NCBI GenBank assembly: GCA_937892135.1
Contig: CALAUK010000010.1
Coordinates: forward strand, 1-6,752
From: an uncultured Clostridia bacterium
GTDB taxonomy: Bacteria > Bacillota > Clostridia > UBA1381 > UMGS1253
Direction: 5' to 3'
Length of the DNA stretch: 6,752 bases
Shown: positions 1-5,485 of the stretch, piece by piece
How positions within the stretch are numbered: the first letter of the stretch is position 1
Layout of the letters: every line of letters begins with the position of its first letter
Translations under genes and position numbers: made by a program
The notes under the pieces: generated by a model
What the model saw: only the letters and a program-made list of their open reading frames with translations
What the model was told of the DNA's origin: nothing
Database searches by the model: none

Positions 1-939
1 GGATTTTTAGAGTTTAAGAAACTTGCGGTAGAGAAAAAGTGTCGAACATATTATCCCAAAGGAGAATTTGAAGGTTTTCTAGTACCACACGAAGAAACAA
101 TAACAATTGCTAAATCATTGGAAGTAAAAGAAGATGATAATGTTATAAAAGTTGCAGTTGTGGGAAAACCTAACGCGGGAAAATCATCTTTTATAAACTG
201 CATCTTAGGAGAAGAGCGAGTTATCGTAAGTGATATTGCAGGAACTACCAGAGATGCGATTGATACTTACGCCGAGATAGACGGGCAGAAGTATGTTTTT
301 ATAGACACTGCTGGAATAAGAAGAAAATCAAAGGTTAACGAGCAGATTGAGCGCTTCAGCGTAATGCGCGCCTATGCGGCAGTTGAAAGAGCAGACGTTT
401 GCATAATTATGATAGACGGTAAAGAGGGCATAACCGAGCAGGACTCAAAGATTGCAGGTTACGTTCACGAGTGCGGAAAGGCATCTGTTGTTGTAGTAAA
501 CAAGTGGGACTTAGTCGAAAAAGAAACAAACACTATGTCAAACTACAAAAAAGATGTTTATGATGTGCTTGCGTTTATGCAGTATGCGCCCATTCACTTT
601 ATAAGTGCAAAAACGGGGCAGAGGGTATCGGGACTTTTTGATGTTATTAAAGAAGTGTACGCCGAGACTTCAAAGAGAATTTCAACGGGTATGCTAAATG
701 ACGTGCTAAACGAGGCAACAAGCCGTGTTCAGCCGCCCAGCGACAAGGGAAAGAGACTGAGAATTTATTATATGACTCAGCCCTCTCAGAACCCGCCGAC
801 CTTTGTTATATTTGTAAACAGCGAAGAGCTTTTCCACTTTTCGTATCAGAGGTATATTGAAAATCAGCTTCGCGCGGCATTCGGCTTTAAGGGAACGCCT
901 GTTAAGTTTATAATCCGCGAGCGTGGCGAGAAAAAGTAA
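1..939 (+). CDS. der: Ribosome-assembly GTPase Der (EngA), 5'-truncated: second G domain plus C-terminal KH-like domain
   Basis: Der is an essential GTPase with two tandem G domains and a KH-like tail that acts in maturation of the 50S ribosomal subunit. Seen here: a complete second G domain with P-loop GKPNAGKSS (163-189), switch region DIAGTTRDAID, DTAG (304-315), NKWD (499-510) and a G5 motif SAKTG near 604-618. It is followed by the KH-like tail (about 690-939) with the family's QPPS and NPPTFVIFVN segments. The reading frame is open from base 1. The first about 40 codons do not show the SA-type G5 motif expected at the end of the first G domain, so this part is unassigned. An internal TTG at 118 would give a 273-residue single-domain protein, but there is no good Shine-Dalgarno sequence before it, so I treat the gene as running off the left edge. 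plsY starts 14 bases downstream, suggesting co-transcription. Confidence 0.9.
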   Translation, partial: GFLEFKKLAVEKKCRTYYPKGEFEGFLVPHEETITIAKSLEVKEDDNVIKVAVVGKPNAGKSSFINCILGEERVIVSDIAGTTRDAIDTYAEIDGQKYVFIDTAGIRRKSKVNEQIERFSVMRAYAAVERADVCIIMIDGKEGITEQDSKIAGYVHECGKASVVVVNKWDLVEKETNTMSNYKKDVYDVLAFMQYAPIHFISAKTGQRVSGLFDVIKEVYAETSKRISTGMLNDVLNEATSRVQPPSDKGKRLRIYYMTQPSQNPPTFVIFVNSEELFHFSYQRYIENQLRAAFGFKGTPVKFIIRERGEKK

Positions 940-953
940 CGGGAGGAATAAAA

Positions 954-1607
954 ATGGCAGATAAGATTTGTTTTTTGGTTGTTATTATAGTATCCTACCT
1001 TATAGGAAGTATGAACGCTTCTGTCGTAATCTCAAAGATATTAGGAGACGACATAAGAAATCACGGAAGCGGCAATGCAGGAGCTACTAATATGCTTCGT
1101 ACCTACGGAAAGAAGATGGCTGTTTTAGCTCTTGTAATTGATATGCTAAAGGGCGTTATAGCGGCGTCTCTTGCGCTTTTAGTAAAGTTTATACTAAACA
1201 AAAACGGCATCGATACTTATTTTACAGACGGCTTTAAGTATGTAGCGGCGTTATTTGCTGTTTTAGGACATAACTACCCTGTTTTCTTCTCATTTAAGGG
1301 AGGAAAGGGAATTGCAACATCAGGCGCTGTAATGTTTGTTTTAGACTGGAGAGTAGGCCTTGTTGTTTTAATCGGTGCGGTTTTGGTTATGGCACTAACT
1401 AAAATAGTTTCATTAGGCTCTCTTGTCGGAGCGGTTTTATATGTTGTTGGCCCCTTGTTTTTTATATATGTTATAGACAAAGAGCCAAACTTCTGGTTTG
1501 TAATAGTAACGGTTATTATGGCAGCTTTAGCTGTTATCCGCCACAGAGCAAACATAGTAAGAATAATAAAAGGAACTGAATCAAAAATAGGTGATAAAGC
1601 TAAATAA
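954..1607 (+). CDS. plsY: Glycerol-3-phosphate acyltransferase PlsY
   Basis: Integral membrane enzyme that transfers an acyl group from acyl-phosphate (made by PlsX) to sn-1 of glycerol-3-phosphate, giving lysophosphatidic acid, the first committed step of phospholipid synthesis in most Gram-positives. The 217 residues fit the family's usual length of about 200. Visible motifs: an N-terminal membrane helix running into GSMNAS (from residue 18), the HGSGNAGATN loop (residues 37-46), and the second signature GHNYP...FKGGKGIAT (residues 105-122). Several hydrophobic helices alternate with basic loops. The ATG is supported by GGGAGG (941-946), 7 bases upstream. It sits between der and gpsA with gaps of about 15 bases, so it is probably on the same mRNA; the next gene supplies its acceptor substrate. 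Confidence 0.96.
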   Translation: MADKICFLVVIIVSYLIGSMNASVVISKILGDDIRNHGSGNAGATNMLRTYGKKMAVLALVIDMLKGVIAASLALLVKFILNKNGIDTYFTDGFKYVAALFAVLGHNYPVFFSFKGGKGIATSGAVMFVLDWRVGLVVLIGAVLVMALTKIVSLGSLVGAVLYVVGPLFFIYVIDKEPNFWFVIVTVIMAALAVIRHRANIVRIIKGTESKIGDKAK

Positions 1608-1622
1608 AGGAGAAAAGATATT

Positions 1623-2633
1623 ATGAAAATTGCAATTTTAGGTGCAGGCGGCTGGGGAACAGCGATAGGCATTCTTCTTTCTTCAAAGGGCCACGATGTT
1701 TATATGTGGACCAAGGACCAAGAGATAGCAGATACTCTTACAACCACAAGAAGAAATGATGAGTTTCTTCCGGGACCCACCTTAAACGATAATATGTATT
1801 TTTCGCCCGATATGGCATTTTGTATGGAAGATGCAGAGCTTTTGGTAACTGCAACACCGTCGCATATTATACGCTTCGTTGCCAAAAAGATAAAAGAAAA
1901 TATAAAGCCGGGGCAGATAGTTTTAAATGTTTCAAAAGGCTTTGAGCCTGAGACATATAAAACCTTATCCGAGGTTTTAAAAGAAGAGCTTACAGGTAAC
2001 GAGATTGCTGTTATGAGCGGACCCTCTCATGCTGAGGAGGTGGCACGCTTTATGCCTACAACAAATGTTGTTTCCGCAGACAATATGGAAACTGCAAAAA
2101 AAATTCAGGAAATTTTTATGAGCCCGACTTTCCGTGTTTACACAAACACAGATATGCTTGGCGTTGAGCTTGGCGGAGCGTTAAAAAATGTTATCGCTCT
2201 CGGAGCGGGAATCTCGGCAGGTCTTGGCCTTGGTGATAATGCTTTGGCGGCTCTTATGACAAGAGGTATCGCTGAAATCTCGCGTCTTGGCGTTAAGATG
2301 GGCGCAAAGGCTGAAACATTTTCAGGTCTTTCGGGCATCGGCGACTTAATCGTAACCTGTATGAGTCAGCACTCAAGAAACCGCCGTGCAGGAGTTTTAA
2401 TAGGTCAGGGCAAGAAATTAGACGAGGCACTGGAGGAAGTTCACACAATTGTTGAGGGTGTAACAACCTGTAAGTCAGCTTATGCATTAGCTCAGAAATA
2501 CGGTGTGAATATGCCTATAACAGAATGTACCTACGAGGTTTTGTTTGGCGATATGCCTGTTCGTGAGTCAATCGCTGAGCTTATGGGAAGAGCTATGAAG
2601 CCTGAGGCTGAAAGCTATATGTTAGGTAATTAA
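1623..2633 (+). CDS. gpsA: NAD(P)H-dependent glycerol-3-phosphate dehydrogenase GpsA
   Basis: Cytosolic enzyme reducing dihydroxyacetone phosphate to sn-glycerol-3-phosphate for phospholipid synthesis. The 336 residues match the family's full length. The N-terminal Rossmann fold carries GAGGWGTA (residues 7-14), with Gly at the position where many homologues have Ser (GAGSWG). NVSKGFE and SGPSHAEEVA (residues 132-141) follow. The C-terminal catalytic domain has ELGGALKNVIALGAG, with K188 the likely catalytic lysine, then the SGLSGIGDL and SRNRRAG segments that bind substrate and cofactor. The ATG at 1623 is preceded by AAGGAG (1607-1612), which overlaps the plsY stop codon. Its product is the acceptor for PlsY, which explains the pairing. 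No terminator is seen after the stop. Confidence 0.97.
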   Translation: MKIAILGAGGWGTAIGILLSSKGHDVYMWTKDQEIADTLTTTRRNDEFLPGPTLNDNMYFSPDMAFCMEDAELLVTATPSHIIRFVAKKIKENIKPGQIVLNVSKGFEPETYKTLSEVLKEELTGNEIAVMSGPSHAEEVARFMPTTNVVSADNMETAKKIQEIFMSPTFRVYTNTDMLGVELGGALKNVIALGAGISAGLGLGDNALAALMTRGIAEISRLGVKMGAKAETFSGLSGIGDLIVTCMSQHSRNRRAGVLIGQGKKLDEALEEVHTIVEGVTTCKSAYALAQKYGVNMPITECTYEVLFGDMPVRESIAELMGRAMKPEAESYMLGN

Positions 2634-2651
2634 TTTAAAAAAGAGATTTAT

Positions 2652-2825
2652 ATGGCTATTGATATAAATATTAAAGAACTTCTCGAAGGAGAAAAAGTAA
2701 TCTGCCCTAAATGCAATAATGGATATTTTATTCCGGCATATAGCATTGAGGCAATAAAAGAATGCAGCTATTTTAAATGTAATTGTTGCGGAGAAGAACT
2801 GCATTTGTGCAGGAGATTTAAATAA
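2652..2825 (+). CDS. Small cysteine-rich (zinc-ribbon-like) protein, 57 residues, function unknown
   Basis: A 57-codon frame runs from ATG 2652 to TAA 2823-2825, starting 18 bases after gpsA. The product has CPKC (residues 18-21) and, 22 residues later, CNCCGEEL (residues 43-50), with further cysteines at 38 and 53. Two CxxC-like knuckles, the second followed by Gly, are the usual layout of a small zinc ribbon, so zinc binding is a reasonable inference. No signal peptide or membrane segment is seen. The upstream signal is weak (AAGAG, 2641-2645), so translation may be low or coupled to gpsA. The frame ends just before the THF riboswitch leader. I do not recognise a named family; the partner could be DNA, RNA or protein. 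Cysteine spacing and operon position argue for a real gene. Confidence 0.7.
   Translation: MAIDINIKELLEGEKVICPKCNNGYFIPAYSIEAIKECSYFKCNCCGEELHLCRRFK
2746..2774 (+). promoter_or_regulatory. Possible sigma-A promoter for the folT-folC mRNA
   Basis: TTGAGG (2746-2751) and TATTTT (2769-2774) are separated by 17 bases, a sigma-A-like arrangement inside the 3' half of the small cysteine-rich gene. A start near 2781 would place the riboswitch about 50 nucleotides into the transcript. Neither hexamer is perfect, and this is AT-rich sequence where such matches arise by chance. The alternative is that folT-folC is only read through from the gpsA operon, since no terminator separates them. Confidence 0.3.
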
Positions 2826-2832
2826 AAAAGTA

Positions 2833-2948
2833 ACAGAAAGAGAACGGGGCGTTAAGCCGATATAAACGGCTTTAAGTGCTATGGAACGGGGATTAGTTTC
2901 GTAGACGAATACCTTATGGTTGCGATCCCGATTCTCGCATCCCGCTGT
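2833..2948 (+). ncRNA. Tetrahydrofolate (THF-I) riboswitch aptamer upstream of folT
   Basis: Hand folding gives the THF-I layout. P1 is ACAG 2833-2836 with CTGT 2945-2948. P2 is 2840-2848 with 2927-2936, nine pairs with A2931 bulged. P3 is 2876-2883 with 2900-2906 (G2878 bulged), preceded by TTAAGTG at 2872-2878. P4 is ACC 2911-2913 with GGT 2918-2920. The hallmark pseudoknot forms between loop L3 (GGGAT 2889-2893) and J2/1 (ATCCC 2939-2943). L3 (GAACGGGGATTAG) and the GCATCC junction closely match the Streptococcus mutans folT aptamer as I remember it. An extra hairpin, AAGCCG 2854-2859 with CGGCTT 2867-2872, sits between P2 and P3. The downstream genes, folate transporter and folate ligase, agree with the ligand. 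Alternatives such as a T-box lack their conserved box. Confidence 0.85.
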
Positions 2949-2998
2949 GAGTATGAACCTTCTTATTCATACCGGCGAGAAGCGGATGAATAAGGAGG
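2938..2998 (+). promoter_or_regulatory. Riboswitch expression platform that masks or frees the folT Shine-Dalgarno sequence
   Basis: OFF fold: 2958-2970 pairs with 2986-2998 over 13 positions, one of them a G-T wobble. This buries the AAGGAGG ribosome binding site (2992-2998), and CCG/CGG (2972-2974 with 2983-2985) can extend the helix. ON fold: GTATGAA (2951-2957) pairs with TTCATAC (2966-2972), and the aptamer's own J2/1-P1 strand (2938-2946) pairs with AGCGGATG (2981-2988, C2943 bulged), leaving the binding site free. The two folds exclude each other. Because 2939-2943 is also the pseudoknot strand, THF binding should favour the OFF fold. There is no U-tract, so control appears translational rather than by termination. 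Confidence 0.75.
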
Positions 2999-3005
2999 TA
3001 TTTTT

Positions 3006-3527
3006 ATGAAAAATTTTTTGGGAATACGAAAGCTTACAACAAAAGACGTGTGCACATTGGGGCTTTTGATTGCGATAACAGTTGTTTTGTCGATAGTGTC
3101 GGGATATATAAGAATCGGGCTTGACGGAAAGATTTCACTTAGCTTCGTGTCGGTGTTTGTGGCGGGTGCGCTTTTTGGGCCTCTTTTCGGAGGAGTAGTC
3201 GGCGCTATGGCGGATATTATATCCTGCTTTGTAAACCCTGTTGGCGCATTTTTGCCTCAGCTTACATTGATAGAATTTATGTATGGCTTTATCTTCGGCG
3301 TGTTCTTTTATAAAAGAGACGAAAAGTTTTATATCCCGTCAGTTCTTGTGTGCGATATATTTGTTTTGGTAGTAAATGCGCTTTTAAAAACAATTATTCT
3401 CTGCCCGATAGTAGGAAGAGAATTTGTTCCCGAGCTTATTATAAGGCTTCCTATCTGCCTTGTGCAGAGCGCAATAATTTTGGTTGTGCTTTTGTTTATA
3501 AAGCCATTTTTGAAAAAATTCAGGTGA
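3006..3527 (+). CDS. folT: ECF transporter S-component for folate, FolT
   Basis: Membrane substrate-binding subunit of an energy-coupling-factor transporter. It captures folate and pairs with a shared EcfA-EcfA'-EcfT module, which is not in this window and is presumably encoded elsewhere. The 173 residues are almost wholly hydrophobic, with about five to six membrane helices and a basic C-terminus (LKKFR), the size and form of S-components. The central stretch FGPLFGGVVGAMADII followed by NPVGAFLPQ and LIEFMYGFIFG matches FolT proteins as I know them. Folate specificity is supported by the THF riboswitch upstream and folC downstream. The start ATG lies 7 bases after AAGGAGG, the sequence masked by the riboswitch. 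Other vitamins cannot be excluded from the protein alone. Confidence 0.88.
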   Translation: MKNFLGIRKLTTKDVCTLGLLIAITVVLSIVSGYIRIGLDGKISLSFVSVFVAGALFGPLFGGVVGAMADIISCFVNPVGAFLPQLTLIEFMYGFIFGVFFYKRDEKFYIPSVLVCDIFVLVVNALLKTIILCPIVGREFVPELIIRLPICLVQSAIILVVLLFIKPFLKKFR

Positions 3528-3531
3528 AAAA

Positions 3532-4761
3532 ATGAAGATTACAGATTTCGTTAAATCTTATCAAAATAAAATAGAGCTTGGCTTAGAGAGAGTTTCCGCG
3601 CTTTTAGAAGAGCTTTCAAATCCCGAAAAGGACTTAAAGGTTATTCATGTTACGGGAACAAACGGAAAAGGCTCAGTTTGCGCATACCTTGAAAAAATGC
3701 TCATCGCAGACGGCTTTAAAACCGGGCTTTTTTCCTCTCCCGAGCTTGTGGAAAAATGCGAGCAGATAAGGCTTTCGGGAAAAAATATTTCTGAAGAAAA
3801 GTTAGACGAACTTATAAAAAGCACAAAGACGGCGTGCGAAAAGGTACTTGAAAGAAAAGGCTCATATCCGTCTCAGTTTGAGATTTTAACCGCGGTAGCC
3901 TTTATGTACTTTAAAGAAGAAAAGGTCGACTTTGCCATCTTAGAGGTTGGTATGGGAGGCGAGGGCGATGCAACGAACGTTATAAAAAACACCGCTCTTT
4001 CCATTATAACCAAAATAAGCTTAGACCATATGGCGTATCTTGGAGACAGCATAGAAAAAATCGCAAGGGTAAAATCGGGCATTATAAAAAAAGGCTCAAA
4101 GGTTGTAACGTGCGAAGAAAACAGAGATGTTTTAGATATAATAAAAGAAAAGTGCGATGGGAAAAATGCAAAGCTTTTTGTTTCAAAAACTCCCTTGCCT
4201 TCGGGATTTTCTGAAATTTATGAAAAGTTATCTTTTTCGGGCGAGGAAATAACTCTTTCTCTCGGCGGAATAAATCAGCTTTGTAATGCGGCGATTGCGA
4301 TAGAGGCGGCTAAAGTTTTAGGCTTAAGCGAAAAAAGCATAAAGGCAGGTCTTGAAACCGCAACGCACAAGGGAAGATTTGAAAAAATAAGAGACAATTT
4401 TTATTTTGACGGCGCGCATAATAAAGACGGGGCAGAGGCTTTAAATAAAAGCCTTAACCGTTATTTTAAGGATAAAAAAATCTCATTTTTAATGGCGAGC
4501 ATGAAAGATAAAGATGTGCGAGGTGCAATTAGCACTTTAAACGGCGAAAAAAGCAAGTTTTTCTTTTACACCGCAAACGTTCCCGAGCGTGCTATGGAAG
4601 CAAGTGAAATAAAGAAAATTGCGGATAGTGTCGGTGCAAAGGGCGAGGCGTTTTTAAGCCTTAAGGAAGCCTACGAGGCTGCGTTAAAAGAAGAGAGTAT
4701 TATAATTGCCTCAGGCTCGCTTTATACTTATAAGGACTTTATAAAAGAAGATATATTTTAA
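3532..4761 (+). CDS. folC: Folylpolyglutamate synthase / dihydrofolate synthase family protein FolC
   Basis: Cytosolic Mur-ligase-type enzyme that uses ATP to add glutamate to reduced folates, trapping them in the cell; some members also make dihydrofolate from dihydropteroate. The 409 residues are near the usual 420-430. Seen: P-loop HVTGTNGKGS (residues 39-48), SSPEL, EVGMGGEGDATN (138-149), ISLDH (162-166), VKSGIIKKG with K181 as the likely carbamylated lysine, GRFE, and DGAHN (293-297) opening the C-terminal domain. Departures from the common signature: GGEGDATN where most have GGRLDATN, VKSG for EKAG, and KGRFE for PGRFE. The start is 4 bases after the folT stop, with AGGTGA overlapping that stop, so translation is probably coupled. 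A terminator follows directly. Whether it has dihydrofolate synthase activity cannot be read from the sequence. Confidence 0.93.
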   Translation: MKITDFVKSYQNKIELGLERVSALLEELSNPEKDLKVIHVTGTNGKGSVCAYLEKMLIADGFKTGLFSSPELVEKCEQIRLSGKNISEEKLDELIKSTKTACEKVLERKGSYPSQFEILTAVAFMYFKEEKVDFAILEVGMGGEGDATNVIKNTALSIITKISLDHMAYLGDSIEKIARVKSGIIKKGSKVVTCEENRDVLDIIKEKCDGKNAKLFVSKTPLPSGFSEIYEKLSFSGEEITLSLGGINQLCNAAIAIEAAKVLGLSEKSIKAGLETATHKGRFEKIRDNFYFDGAHNKDGAEALNKSLNRYFKDKKISFLMASMKDKDVRGAISTLNGEKSKFFFYTANVPERAMEASEIKKIADSVGAKGEAFLSLKEAYEAALKEESIIIASGSLYTYKDFIKEDIF

Positions 4762-4770
4762 AACAAAAAA

Positions 4771-4793
4771 GCACCCCGAAGGGTGCTTTTTTT
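4771..4793 (+). terminator. Intrinsic terminator after folC
   Basis: GCACCC (4771-4776) pairs with GGGTGC (4781-4786) around a CGAA loop and is followed by seven T residues (4787-4793). Six A residues precede the stem (4765-4770), so it could also work in the opposite direction. It begins 9 bases after the folC stop and marks the end of the folate operon. Confidence 0.93.
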
Positions 4794-4804
4794 ATGTAAA
4801 AACT

Positions 4805-4821
4805 TCTTAACCAAGTTAAGA
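4805..4821. repeat. Inverted repeat, 7-bp stem with 3-base loop
   Basis: TCTTAAC (4805-4811) pairs with GTTAAGA (4815-4821) around CAA. It lies just after the folC terminator and has no U-tract. Role unknown; it may be the outer edge of the intergenic element to its right. Confidence 0.55.
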
Positions 4822-4849
4822 CGAAGCCTGAAGCCTATTTGATTTTTTC

Positions 4850-5085
4850 TCTTGGGGGACACCCCCAATGCCCCCGCGCCGCAGGGCTACAAAGCCTAGC
4901 AATTATCCCGTTTATTCCATTTCTCCAATTGCCGCGCACAACTCCGAAAACTTATTTCGGATGTGCGCTAAAAACACACTCGCCCGCAGCAGAAAAATGC
5001 AAAAAGCGTGTTTTTGCTTCTTTCCGAAATGTCTTAAACGAGTAATTTCTAACGGCTTTTCCGCAAACGCGGCGGAGTGTATGGG
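4850..5085. repeat. Candidate dispersed intergenic repeat element, GC-richer and hairpin-rich
   Basis: This block contains TTGGGGG-ACA-CCCCCAA (4852-4868), a second C5 run directly after it (4871-4875), the long hairpin at 4934-4968, a GCAAAAA/TTTTTGC hairpin (4999-5005 with 5011-5017), an alternative pairing AAAAACAC/GTGTTTTT (4970-4977 with 5008-5015), and TCCGC/GCGGA around 5060-5076. The GGGGGACACCCCCAATGCCCCC type of string is one I associate with multicopy intergenic sequence in gut Clostridia, which is recollection, not a search. No terminal inverted repeats or target duplication were found, so its borders are approximate. Confidence 0.4.
4934..4968. repeat. Long hairpin, 14 bp with a 2-nt bulge
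   Basis: GCGCACA (4934-4940) pairs with TGTGCGC (4962-4968), and TCCGAAA (4943-4949) pairs with TTTCGGA (4955-4961). The bulge is A4941-C4942 and the loop is 4950-4954. There is no T-run after it, so it does not look like a terminator. It is among the most stable structures in the window and may be part of a structured RNA or a repeat element. Confidence 0.7.
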
Positions 5086-5122
5086 CTAGTTTAGTGACTA
5101 AAATTAAATTCCACTAACCAGC
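5085..5122. repeat. Imperfect inverted repeat
   Basis: GCT-GTT-AGTG (5085-5095) can pair with CACT-AAC-AGC (5112-5122) with one A-C mismatch and one bulged T, around an AT-rich loop. Role unknown; it sits at the right border of the GC-richer block. Confidence 0.4.
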
Positions 5123-5145
5123 TTTGCGGTGCTTTATATAATAGG

Positions 5146-5181
5146 AAGAAAATGCAAAGAGAAAGCTCTTTGCATTTTCTT
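5146..5181. terminator. Perfect 16-bp hairpin, terminator-like
   Basis: Bases 5146-5161 are the exact reverse complement of 5166-5181, with loop AAAG (5162-5165). The 3' arm ends in TTTTCTTT, so the U-rich part is mostly within the stem and only a short U-run follows. It could end transcripts from either side or be a processing or boundary element. No adjacent gene ends here, so its customer is unclear. Confidence 0.5.
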
Positions 5182-5229
5182 TGTACAATATAAAACACAC
5201 CAATGTTTCACTAGTGTTACAGAGGAAGG

Positions 5230-5261
5230 GCAAATATTCCGCCATTTTGTCCAATATTTGC
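5230..5261. repeat. Inverted repeat GCAAATATT / AATATTTGC
   Basis: A perfect 9-bp dyad (5230-5238 with 5253-5261) spaced by 14 bases. An outer pairing AAGGGC (5226-5231) with GCCCTT (5281-5286) competes with or encloses part of it. Spacing and AT content suit either an operator or an RNA hairpin. Confidence 0.45.
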
Positions 5262-5305
5262 TAAAAAAGCACAAAAACCAGCCCTTTTATTACAGTTTTT
5301 GCCTA

Positions 5306-5342
5306 TTTTTGTAACGGTGATGTTTCGGTTCTGTTACAAAAA
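5306..5342. promoter_or_regulatory. Dyad TTTTTGTAAC-N17-GTTACAAAAA, possible operator
   Basis: Ten bases (5306-5315) are exactly inverted at 5333-5342 with a 17-base spacer. The half-site GTTACA recurs at 5216-5221 and as ATTACA at 5289-5294, all within about 200 bases upstream of the promoter of the secreted-protein gene. Repeated half-sites suggest protein binding, but no regulator can be named. Confidence 0.35.
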
Positions 5343-5397
5343 TTTAATATTATACAAAAAAGATTTACTATTGTGCATATACAAATTTAACTAAAAG

Positions 5398-5420
5398 TGC
5401 TACAATAAGTATGGTATACT
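5398..5420 (+). promoter_or_regulatory. Two overlapping extended -10 elements before the secreted-protein gene
   Basis: TG-C-TACAAT (5398-5406) and TG-G-TATACT (5412-5420) each fit the extended -10 form TGnTATAAT. Neither has a good -35 at the right distance, which extended -10 promoters tolerate. Starts near 5413 or 5427 would give a leader of 60-75 bases, containing a TATCGC/GCGATA hairpin (5444-5449 with 5453-5458). Confidence 0.5.
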
Positions 5421-5485
5421 TGTGTATTTTACCTTGTTTACTATATCGCGGTGCGATAAAAATATATTTTTCAGGAGGAGTTAGA

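Larger units (their letters stand above)
4794..5485. other. Hairpin-dense intergenic region without a convincing gene
   Basis: About 690 bases separate the folC terminator from the secreted-protein gene. Short frames exist (for example 4839-5045 and 5129-5314), but they overlap each other and lie over inverted repeats. They lack ribosome binding sites and protein-like composition. The left part (about 4850-5085) is richer in GC than its surroundings; the right part (about 5130-5420) is AT-rich. At least seven inverted repeats were found, the main ones listed separately, and the last hundred bases hold promoter-like sequence. Confidence 0.8.

Noticed and set aside
1274..1672. 132-residue open frame on the minus strand across plsY
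   Set aside because: It lies wholly over plsY and the start of gpsA, whose motifs are clear, and its translation has no recognisable domain.
1700..2487. Three minus-strand frames of 61-66 residues inside gpsA (1700-1885, 2138-2338, 2293-2487)
   Set aside because: They are antisense shadows of a full-length, motif-complete gpsA and have no convincing ribosome binding sites.
2622..2804. Minus-strand frame of 60 residues opposite the small cysteine-rich gene
   Set aside because: The + strand frame has paired CxxC motifs and lies in line with the operon; the antisense product is low-complexity with no motif.
2880..2950. T-box leader as an explanation for the structured RNA
   Set aside because: TGGAACGG loosely recalls the T-box sequence, but the conserved antiterminator box is absent, there is no terminator, and the downstream genes concern folate. 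The pseudoknotted THF fold fits better.
3350..3535. 61-residue + strand frame inside folT
   Set aside because: It overlaps folT in another frame, and folT is supported by membrane helices and the riboswitch-controlled start.
3873..4082. 69-residue minus-strand frame inside folC
   Set aside because: It is antisense to the conserved EVGMGG and SLDH motifs of folC and has no independent support.
4839..5089. Two overlapping 68- and 73-residue frames (4839-5045, 4868-5089)
   Set aside because: They cover the hairpin block in two frames at once, lack Shine-Dalgarno sequences, and their translations look like translated repeats.
5129..5314. 61-residue frame over the 16-bp palindrome
   Set aside because: The frame runs through an exact hairpin and other dyads, with no ribosome binding site or protein-like pattern.
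4794..5485. CRISPR array or tRNA genes in the gene-free stretch
   Set aside because: No direct repeats at regular spacing were found, and no cloverleaf with a T-arm signature was seen.
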